Positions 16,222 through 22,874 of a stretch of 34,398 nt of DNA are shown piece by piece. The DNA lies in assembly GCA_028822845.1 (NCBI GenBank), contig JAPKCS010000023.1, positions 1 to 34,398 on the forward strand. Direction: 5' to 3'. How positions within the stretch are numbered: the stretch's first letter is position 1; the number at the start of each line of letters is the position of its first letter. A model generated the notes under the pieces. It was not told the origin of the DNA, made no database searches, and saw nothing but the letters and a program-made list of their open reading frames with translations. The stretch comes from Candidatus Poseidoniaceae archaeon (GTDB lineage: Archaea > Thermoplasmatota > Poseidoniia > Poseidoniales > Poseidoniaceae). The position numbers and the translations under genes were made by a program.

Positions 16222-16748
16222 TTGACCGAGCATCCAATGGATTCGGTGACCTTCACCGCCGGTTCTTGCCCGGACATGAGGGCTTCAATCGCCTCGCTCA
16301 GTTCGCTTTGAGTGACGTTGTTTGGATCGCGTGGTGAATCATCCATTCGACCTTGATAGGCCAGTTGATGCTGTGCATCAAACAAGAAAAACTCGGGTGT
16401 GCGCTTCGCTCCGTAGGCATGTGCAACATCTTGTGAGAGATCGTGGAGGTAAGGATACCCCATCGAAGTGGCTCGCTTTTCCATGTGTTCAAAGGAATCG
16501 TTTGGATAAACTTCCGGGTCGTTTGAATTGATGCCCACAAAACCAAATCCAAGTTCAGCGCAGCGCTTTGCCATCGATTCCATTCGACCGATGTTGGCGA
16601 TCACGTAGGGGCAGTGGTTGCATTCGAAAACGACAACGGTTCCCAATGCACCAGATGCGTCGTCGAACGTCATGGCTGGCCCACCCATGGAAGGGTGAGC
16701 ATTGGTCAATTCAAACGGTGGTGCTGCGTCTCCGATTGCGAGGGCCAT
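16209..16748 (-). CDS. Thioredoxin-fold redoxin (AhpC/TSA-type), CNHCP active site
   Basis: A 179-residue soluble protein of the peroxiredoxin/thioredoxin-like group that includes ResA-like and AhpC/TSA-annotated proteins. Visible features are AIGDAAPPFELTN at the start, VVVFECNHCPYV with the C43-x-x-C46 redox pair, FVGINSNDPEVYPNDSF, and YGAKRTPEFFLFDAQHQLAY with the cis-proline region TPEFF. The likely role is thiol-disulfide exchange or peroxide reduction in the cytoplasm; no signal peptide is seen. The ATG at 16748 is preceded by GGAGGTGTC, a good ribosome binding site. It forms a two-gene unit with the overlapping zinc-ribbon gene downstream and is divergent from the DUF805 gene. Confidence 0.88.
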   Translation of the reverse strand: MALAIGDAAPPFELTNAHPSMGGPAMTFDDASGALGTVVVFECNHCPYVIANIGRMESMAKRCAELGFGFVGINSNDPEVYPNDSFEHMEKRATSMGYPYLHDLSQDVAHAYGAKRTPEFFLFDAQHQLAYQGRMDDSPRDPNNVTQSELSEAIEALMSGQEPAVKVTESIGCSVKWKV

Positions 16749-16840
16749 GACACCTCCAAACGCTCAAGCCTCTAAACAACTTGCTTTTCACATCCGTCGC
16801 CGGAAGAAGAGTTATGTAGTCACAAGGTGGATTTTTTAAT

Positions 16841-17242
16841 ATGCAACCAGAAATGCAAGTTTTGTCCGCAGCCCGACCCGCCAACATGATGTCATTCATG
16901 GACGCCACCAAAACATGCCTCCAACAGTACGTTGGCTTCAGTGGCCGAGCCAGCCGCTCCGAGTATTGGTGGTTCGTATTGGTTACGGGTATCGCAGGTT
17001 TCGTCGCAAGTATGTTGGATGGGATTATTTTTGGTTTTGGATTAGCAGACCCAACATGGATCAATACAGCTGTGAGCCTTGGTTTATTCCTTCCAACGAT
17101 TGCCGTTGCCATCAGGAGAATTCATGATCAAGGTAAATCAGGATGGTTCATCCTTGTTCCATTTTACAACCTTTACCTGCTCATTGTTGATGGTGAGGCA
17201 CACGACAACGCCCACGGTGCTGTCCCAACAAACACACTCTGA
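16841..17242 (+). CDS. DUF805 family membrane protein
   Basis: A 133-residue integral membrane protein. DUF805 hallmarks are FSGRASRSEYWWFVL at about residues 34-48, three to four hydrophobic segments (about 43-70, 78-95, 106-118), and RRIHDQGKSGWFILVPFYN, where the family has RLHDxGKSGWW. The function of DUF805 is not established. The ATG at 16841 has AAGGTGG at a suitable distance; ATGs at residues 16 and 17 are possible alternatives and would remove a short polar extension. It precedes pantoate kinase by 50 nt but a TATA-like element lies between them. Confidence 0.82.
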   Translation: MQPEMQVLSAARPANMMSFMDATKTCLQQYVGFSGRASRSEYWWFVLVTGIAGFVASMLDGIIFGFGLADPTWINTAVSLGLFLPTIAVAIRRIHDQGKSGWFILVPFYNLYLLIVDGEAHDNAHGAVPTNTL

Positions 17243-17246
17243 TTCG

Positions 17247-17256
17247 GATTTAAAAG
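17247..17256 (+). promoter_or_regulatory. Possible TATA box of the pantoate kinase gene
   Basis: GATTTAAAAG lies about 37-46 nt before the ATG at 17293, directly after the stop of the DUF805 gene. The spacing would leave a leader of about 12-18 nt. Identified by eye. Confidence 0.4.
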
Positions 17257-17292
17257 TCCAAGCGTTCAAGTTGTGAAGCGGAATCCAAAACC

Positions 17293-18318
17293 ATGGCCGC
17301 CCACACTGTGCACTGTGGTGGACACATCACGTTGCTGTTTTCCATTTGGAAGGACTCAAGGTTAGCGCGTTCACAAGGCAGCAGAGGAGCGGGGTTCAAC
17401 GTCAGCGATGGCGTTGAAGCAAGCGTGAAGCACATTGGCACGAATCAGCCAAGCGTACCGCCTCAACTCTCTCAAGGCGCTGCACTTGACGAGCGACCTG
17501 CAACAGTGGAAGATGGTGAAATCCGACTTACAATCGAAGCAATGGATGGCACTTTGATCGAACATTCAACCCACCTTTACACCGATCTAATCGAAGCACT
17601 AAGGGACGCTCGCTTACTCAACAGAGCTGAGGCTTTCGAAGTATCTGTCACCCTCTCTTTGCCAACAAGTCAAGGTTTTGGCATGTCCGCAGCTGGTTTG
17701 GTCGCGGTGTCTCGGGCCTTTCATTTACATTCAGGCTTGGGGCGTGATGAACAATATTTACGAATTGCACATCGTATTGAACGGCTCCACAGCGGTGGAC
17801 TTGGTGACGTGCTTGGCATCGCCGCTGGGGGAGTTGAACTGCGCCTCGAGCCAGGTGCACCCGGATCAGGTGGAAAAACAGTTCAATTCACAACTCAACA
17901 ACCGATCTTACTGGTGTGGAAACCTGAGGAATCGAGGCATACTTCGAATTACATCGATGATCAGAAATGGCAAAAATCCATCTCTGAAGCCGGTGAGGAC
18001 GCTGTTCGAGCCCTACGAGTGAACGAATGGGGCCCCGAAGCATGGCCTGAACTCATGTTGCAATCCAGAACCTTTGCCCAAACCTCAGGGCTGCTCGAAG
18101 AGCCTGAACGGATGGGATTGAATGCAGCAGTTATGGGGCAACTCCGAAAGATGGACCTTCACCCACGCGTGTATGTCCGACTGTGCATGCTTGGAGTGTC
18201 GTTAGTGATCCTCCCGCGACGGTTGGATCAACCGCTAACGCATGAAGAAATTGAGCAGGTCGCTGAAGCGTTGAGAGCCCTCAAGTTAGGGGTTCGTTCT
18301 ACGTCGATTGAGGGATGA
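17293..18318 (+). CDS. Pantoate kinase (GHMP kinase family)
   Basis: Archaeal enzyme that phosphorylates pantoate to 4-phosphopantoate, the first of two steps replacing the bacterial pantothenate synthetase/pantothenate kinase route to coenzyme A. The 341 residues show the family pattern: HCGGHITLLFSIW at the start, GSRGAGFNVSDGVEASV (about 35-52), and the GHMP ATP-binding motif LPTSQGFGMSAAGLVAVSRA (about 124-143), followed by HRIERLHSGGLGDVLGIAAG. The C-terminal part is more variable. The partner enzyme, phosphopantothenate synthetase, is not in the window. Its stop abuts the convergent CDIN1-like gene with no gap. The specific name rests on motif pattern within COG1829-type proteins. Confidence 0.82.
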   Translation: MAAHTVHCGGHITLLFSIWKDSRLARSQGSRGAGFNVSDGVEASVKHIGTNQPSVPPQLSQGAALDERPATVEDGEIRLTIEAMDGTLIEHSTHLYTDLIEALRDARLLNRAEAFEVSVTLSLPTSQGFGMSAAGLVAVSRAFHLHSGLGRDEQYLRIAHRIERLHSGGLGDVLGIAAGGVELRLEPGAPGSGGKTVQFTTQQPILLVWKPEESRHTSNYIDDQKWQKSISEAGEDAVRALRVNEWGPEAWPELMLQSRTFAQTSGLLEEPERMGLNAAVMGQLRKMDLHPRVYVRLCMLGVSLVILPRRLDQPLTHEEIEQVAEALRALKLGVRSTSIEG

Positions 18319-19443
18319 TCAATCGTTGGCGTCAAAAGCCCTCAAATCGAGAACATTGGCATCCAATAACGTGCAACCAGGCATGAATAAATTCTCACTG
18401 AAGCCGTGGCGATAAACAACACCGCCGCTGCCCCATTCTTCGATGTACCTGTCCATTTGCTTCGCCATCTTTTTGCGTTGGAACTCGACATCAGCGCCGT
18501 AAAAGTGCTTGGCATCAATCCATGCAACAGGGCGTTCGTTGATGTAGACATGGTCGAGGAAGAGGATGTCGGGTGTTCGGACTGGGCGCCCGAGTTCCTG
18601 CTTTTGCTCTTTCACCATCTCCGGCTGGCGGCGGAGACGAACGCCTTGTTCTTCGAACCAATCGGCGAGGATGTCTTCAAACAGATCCGCTTTTTCTTGC
18701 GCTTCGCCTTGGTCGACGTTTGACACTCGATCTGCAGCCTCTGCTGTTTCGAATTCCTTTCGTTCGCGCTCCTTCAATCGGCTTGGTTCTCGAAGGCTTT
18801 CCTTGATTTTGGTTTTGGACCAACGCATTTCCGCTAAGATCAAACGGAACACATTCATTGGAGGTCCGTCAAAGCGTTGAGAGATGTCAACAACACTGAC
18901 GCCTTCTTTGTACAACCTGAGCATGTCTTTTGCTCTCGATCTCAATCGTCCGTGCCCGTAGACGGTTTTCTGCTGCATGAGAGCAGAACGAAGTGAGAGG
19001 GCCTGATCGAGGGTCATGTTATGGTTTGCAACGATTAATGCAAGTTCATCGACGCGCTCGTCGTCTAACCATCCGAATTCTCCTTTGCGGAGCACCTGCT
19101 TGGAAAGCGCTTCTTCATCTTTGAGAGGGACAGCAGCGGTGTTCCATGTGAAGTTGAAAGTGCGTGGTTCTTCGATGCCGTCTGGGAAACCCATGGGCGT
19201 ATCTTTGCGAACAAAGCGCTCATCGGCTTTTTTATCCATTGAAGCGATGGTTTCAGCATGACGTTCTTGAAGCAGGGCTTTTGCCGTTCCTCCATATCGT
19301 TTAGGGCGGCGGTTGGAACCGTTTCGATTGGAACGGTTGTTACCCGAACGATTTCGTTGACCACCTCCGTTCTTCGAGGATTTGGGGCTTTTGTCGTCGC
19401 CACTTGGAGTGCTCATTGGTGTCTGTCCGCGCCGAGGCTCCAT
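18319..19443 (-). CDS. CDIN1-like (TPD-motif) predicted PD-(D/E)XK nuclease
   Basis: A 374-residue protein. Residues of about 12-55 are a low-complexity basic tail rich in Asn, Arg, Gly and Ser (QRNRSGNNRSNRNGSNRRPK), probably nucleic-acid binding and disordered. The middle contains a helix-turn-helix-like part (RSRAKDMLRLYKEGVSVVDI, SQRFDGPPMNVFRLIL, about 168-203). The C-terminal domain (about 250-372) has the TPD motif VRTPDILFLD (D292), then VAWIDAKHFYGAD with D310-x-K312, and GSGGVVYRHGF. This set matches human CDIN1 (C15orf41), the codanin-1-interacting predicted nuclease, where TPD, WIESK and FG recur in the same order. Asp292, Asp310 and Lys312 would be the catalytic residues. The ATG at 19443 is chosen; 19416 is an alternative. 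It lies 12 nt after the SRPBCC-like gene, so the two form an operon. Confidence 0.78.
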   Translation of the reverse strand: MEPRRGQTPMSTPSGDDKSPKSSKNGGGQRNRSGNNRSNRNGSNRRPKRYGGTAKALLQERHAETIASMDKKADERFVRKDTPMGFPDGIEEPRTFNFTWNTAAVPLKDEEALSKQVLRKGEFGWLDDERVDELALIVANHNMTLDQALSLRSALMQQKTVYGHGRLRSRAKDMLRLYKEGVSVVDISQRFDGPPMNVFRLILAEMRWSKTKIKESLREPSRLKERERKEFETAEAADRVSNVDQGEAQEKADLFEDILADWFEEQGVRLRRQPEMVKEQKQELGRPVRTPDILFLDHVYINERPVAWIDAKHFYGADVEFQRKKMAKQMDRYIEEWGSGGVVYRHGFSENLFMPGCTLLDANVLDLRAFDAND

Positions 19444-19455
19444 GAACACTCGCTT

Positions 19456-19980
19456 TCATTCTGATTCATCGATAGCGGCTTCAAATGAGGCAGGAATGGG
19501 GATGCTTCCGGCTGTGCAGGCATCGTTTAGCCATTGTTTGGCCATGGCCCGAGGGAGGCGATTGACACGCCCACGCATGAAGCGAGCCCACCATCGAATC
19601 TTCCACCATGCTGCGATTTCAACGCCACCTTCATCCTCGCCCCAAACCGTGACGGCAAGACGGAGGTGGGCGAAGGCAGTCCCAAGCGGTCGACCTTCCC
19701 GTTGTTGACCATCCCACATGAACTCAACTTCGAGAAAACGAGGATCTTCACTTTTCCGGATGCTCTTCACTGTCCACATCTCCTCAATCAAGCGTTGCCG
19801 TTCCACTCGATGGAGATCGAAACGTTGTCCTTCGTGCAGTTCCCCCGTCGCTTCAGATAAGATGCGCCCTGCAGAGGTGTGCCACGATGGCCACCGATCC
19901 AGATTCAAAAGATTGGCCATCACCTGCTCACACTCCTCTGAAGCAAGCGGTTGCCGCCACACACCGTTCGGAGACTCCAT
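19456..19980 (-). CDS. SRPBCC/polyketide-cyclase-like protein
   Basis: A 174-residue soluble protein with the pattern of START/SRPBCC lipid-binding folds: an early helix (EECEQVMANLLNLDRWPSWH), FLEVEFMWDG, then FAHLRLAVTVWGEDEGGVEI, AAWWKIRWW and a long C-terminal helix (RLPRAMAKQWLNDAC). The ligand is unknown. The assignment is from overall pattern, not from a diagnostic motif. The frame is open to a TTG at 20049 but the ATG at 19980 is preferred, which also avoids overlap with the divergent secreted-protein gene. The gene lies 12 nt upstream of the CDIN1-like gene on the same strand, so they are probably co-transcribed. Confidence 0.6.
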   Translation of the reverse strand: MESPNGVWRQPLASEECEQVMANLLNLDRWPSWHTSAGRILSEATGELHEGQRFDLHRVERQRLIEEMWTVKSIRKSEDPRFLEVEFMWDGQQREGRPLGTAFAHLRLAVTVWGEDEGGVEIAAWWKIRWWARFMRGRVNRLPRAMAKQWLNDACTAGSIPIPASFEAAIDESE

Positions 19981-20040
19981 GAAGCGCCGTGGAATGTATT
20001 CTCCTTGAATTTGTGGGATACGAAAGAGGCGGGGTTTCAA

Positions 20041-22797
20041 ATGCAACAAGTCAATCCGAAGAGCATGCGATGCGCGTCGACGGCACTTTTTTCCCTGATT
20101 CTAGTGCTTTCCTCTGTTGCAGGCGGTATCAACAGCGAGGTACAAACCCTCCAAGAACGGGACCTGCCGCAGAGCGTTGGCGATGACAATTCATCTTCTG
20201 AATTGGCCTTTGGTTGGGCCACAAGTGCGGGTGGAGCCCTCGATGATTTCATTTCACAATCTGCCACGTACGCCAACGGGACCATCATCGTCGCCGGGAG
20301 CTATGGAGGCGACATTCAATTCCGTGACCAAATCGATGGACATGGTGCCACTGCTGGGGCAAACGACAGGGATGCAATGCTGGGTTGGATCAATCCAAAC
20401 GGCACATGGAATGCGAGTGTTTCCTTTGGGACATCTGGTCTCGATTCCGTTGAAGCAATCGCTCTTTTACCAAGTGGCGATGTCATCGTAGCCGGCAATT
20501 TTTGTTTGAACACCGTTCGTTCCCCTTGCGAACTCTCTCTTGGAGACCTCGACCCACTTGAAAAGGAAGAGGCGGATGATGACGGAAATGTGTTCCTTGC
20601 TCGGTTGACCAGCAATGGAGTCTGGTCTTGGGCAAAACAATTTGGCAACAGCAATGATAACTTTGTTTTTGACATGATGGTGACCCCTAACAACGAAATT
20701 CATCTTGGTATCCTTTACAGAGGAGAATTGGACTTTAAGGGCGACGTTTTGGAAGGTGGGTCTGAAATGAACTTGATGATCGCCACCTTCAACGAAGCAG
20801 GTGAAGCTCTTTCACACGTGATCATTCGAGGCGAAGAAGGGGTTGAGTCCATTGGCGGCCTGTGTCAAGACGGGGCTGGACAAACCTACGCTGTTGCCAC
20901 GTTTAGCGGCCCATTGATGGTCGGAGAGACCCTTCTGGCTTCGGCAGGCGAGACTGACCTCATGGTTGCATCGTATCAAGCCAACGAATGGATGTGGGCC
21001 GTCTCCGGCGGAGGTGCCTTTGAAGATCGAGCTTGGGATTGCTCAGGTTCTCCGAATCAAGGCCTGAGTGTTGTCGGGGAATTTATTGGCAACGCGAGTT
21101 TTGGTGCATCAACAACCGATGCTTCAAATGGAACAGATATGCTCCTCGCCTTGGTTTCTTCATCCGGAGCATGGACCAGCATCGCGCAAGCGGGAGGCGT
21201 TGGCGTTGACCGCGCAACAAGGGTTGTCACCAGCCCACAAGGCGACATCACAATCACGGGGACCACCACAGCAGGCTTTGTCCTCGGTGAAGACACCCTC
21301 GAAGACTTAGACGATTATAACGACGACACGCACAACGACATATTCCTCGCCACATACTTGGAAAACGGGACATGGGCGTGGGCTGTGTCTGCTGGCGGTG
21401 AAGGGAACGACGAACCAACGGACCTTACCTACGCTCTTGACGGTTCACCACTGCTGACGTTCATGCTCAGTGAAACCGCCAGCATTGGCGTCCACACTGC
21501 AACCAGTTACGGTGGCTATGATGTCGGTGTTTGGCTTTACCAAACAGATCGCGACAACGATGGAATCCTCGACGGTGAAGATAATTGTCCCAGAATCACA
21601 AACACTGCTCAAGGCAACCATGATGGTGACCTTTTCGGCGATGATTGTGACGGTGATGATGACAACGATGGCGTCACAGATGAACTGGATGATTGCCCAA
21701 GCGGCGCTGTATCGTGGACGTCTGATGCTTCATCAGATCACGACAGCGATGGCTGTGAAGATGCTGGTGAGGACTTCGATGATGATGAAGACACCGTGTT
21801 TGATTTCAACGATTTATGCCCTCTTGGACCCGTAGGCTGGATTTCAACCCCTGAAGAAGACAATGAAGGCGACGGATGTGCCGACTTTGATACCGATGAA
21901 GACGGGTACATCGATCAGATGGACAACTGCCCTGAAACAGCTAACTCGGCCCAGGGCGATTTGGACGGGGACGGTTTCGGAGATGCGTGTGATGTTGACG
22001 AAGATGGTGATGGAATCGCTGCACCTGAAGACAACTGTCCGCGCGACATAACCCCTTGGACCTCCACTCCGTTCAACGATTACGATCAGGATGGCTGCTA
22101 TGATGACACCATGGATGTCGATGATGACAACGACGGTTATCAAGACGTCAATGATGCCTGCCCAAGAGGTGAAATCAGTTGGAATAATGATGCCGATGAA
22201 ACCATGGATTTGGAGTTGAATGGGTTGGACCATGACCAAGACGGTTGCCAAGACGCAATTGAAGACGATGACGATGACAACGATGGCGTTCTTGATGCGA
22301 TTGACGCATGCCCCACTGGCCTGATTGGTGTTGCCATGGTTGGACAAGATGCTGATGGTGATGGCTGCATTGATGCCGCCGAAGATGATGACGATGACAA
22401 CGACGGTGTGATCGACGCAATCGATGTATGCCCCCAGACTCCAATCGGAGATCAGGTTGGCATTCAAGGGTGCAGCATAACGCAATTGGACGATGACCTC
22501 GATGGCGTCTCAAACGCTGACGACATGTGCCTCAACAGTTTACCAGGGCGACTCGTCGATGGAAGTGGGTGTGCAATCCTCAACCAAGCCGATGAATCAG
22601 TTTCAAATGAAGCGGATCAAAATGGCCTTACCACCTGGCTGTTCGTCTTCGCAGGTGTGCTTCTCCTTGCTGCAGGCATTGTTGCTTCAAACGGACGAGC
22701 GCTTCCAAAAACTGAAGCAAATGTTACTCCACCAAAGCGGCCTGTTGATCTTGAAGAGGCAACAGACCTTGATGCACCGAGCAACGAGCAAGAATGA
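20041..22797 (+). CDS. Secreted protein with beta-propeller-like and thrombospondin type 3 repeats, membrane-anchored
   Basis: A 918-residue surface protein. It has a signal peptide (about residues 10-35; ALFSLILVLSSVAGG). Residues of about 50-500 carry repeats of the type AGG...D, GDVIVAGNF and GTWSWAKQFG, resembling SBBP/delta-60 beta-propeller repeats. Residues of about 500-845 form a TSP3 array with cysteines (DNDGILDGEDNCP, DGDGFGDACD and similar), a calcium-binding arrangement. A transmembrane helix follows (TTWLFVFAGVLLLAAGIVAS, about 861-880), then a short cytoplasmic tail. Start at 20041 is preferred over upstream codons because GAGGCGGGG precedes it and the signal peptide follows; an ATG at 20068 is an alternative. 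A role in adhesion or particle attachment is inference. Confidence 0.8.
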   Translation: MQQVNPKSMRCASTALFSLILVLSSVAGGINSEVQTLQERDLPQSVGDDNSSSELAFGWATSAGGALDDFISQSATYANGTIIVAGSYGGDIQFRDQIDGHGATAGANDRDAMLGWINPNGTWNASVSFGTSGLDSVEAIALLPSGDVIVAGNFCLNTVRSPCELSLGDLDPLEKEEADDDGNVFLARLTSNGVWSWAKQFGNSNDNFVFDMMVTPNNEIHLGILYRGELDFKGDVLEGGSEMNLMIATFNEAGEALSHVIIRGEEGVESIGGLCQDGAGQTYAVATFSGPLMVGETLLASAGETDLMVASYQANEWMWAVSGGGAFEDRAWDCSGSPNQGLSVVGEFIGNASFGASTTDASNGTDMLLALVSSSGAWTSIAQAGGVGVDRATRVVTSPQGDITITGTTTAGFVLGEDTLEDLDDYNDDTHNDIFLATYLENGTWAWAVSAGGEGNDEPTDLTYALDGSPLLTFMLSETASIGVHTATSYGGYDVGVWLYQTDRDNDGILDGEDNCPRITNTAQGNHDGDLFGDDCDGDDDNDGVTDELDDCPSGAVSWTSDASSDHDSDGCEDAGEDFDDDEDTVFDFNDLCPLGPVGWISTPEEDNEGDGCADFDTDEDGYIDQMDNCPETANSAQGDLDGDGFGDACDVDEDGDGIAAPEDNCPRDITPWTSTPFNDYDQDGCYDDTMDVDDDNDGYQDVNDACPRGEISWNNDADETMDLELNGLDHDQDGCQDAIEDDDDDNDGVLDAIDACPTGLIGVAMVGQDADGDGCIDAAEDDDDDNDGVIDAIDVCPQTPIGDQVGIQGCSITQLDDDLDGVSNADDMCLNSLPGRLVDGSGCAILNQADESVSNEADQNGLTTWLFVFAGVLLLAAGIVASNGRALPKTEANVTPPKRPVDLEEATDLDAPSNEQE

Positions 22798-22843
22798 ACT
22801 CAAGTGGATAGTTCTTCTACATTCAACCCAAGTTGTGCCATCT

Positions 22844-22854
22844 GTTAAATAAAA
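22844..22854 (+). promoter_or_regulatory. TATA box placed for a leaderless transcript
   Basis: GTTAAATAAAA lies about 21-31 nt before the ATG at 22875, within the 77-nt gap after the preceding gene. The AT-rich element stands out in a roughly 50% GC background. Transcription would start near the ATG; no Shine-Dalgarno sequence is seen. Confidence 0.55.
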
Positions 22855-22874
22855 AAAGACACGCATCGAAGATT

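Noticed and set aside
21844-22485. A 213-codon open frame on the minus strand inside the propeller-TSP3 gene
   Set aside because: Rich in Ile and Val simply because it is the complement of GAT/GAC codons of the Asp-rich plus strand. No family pattern or ribosome binding site.
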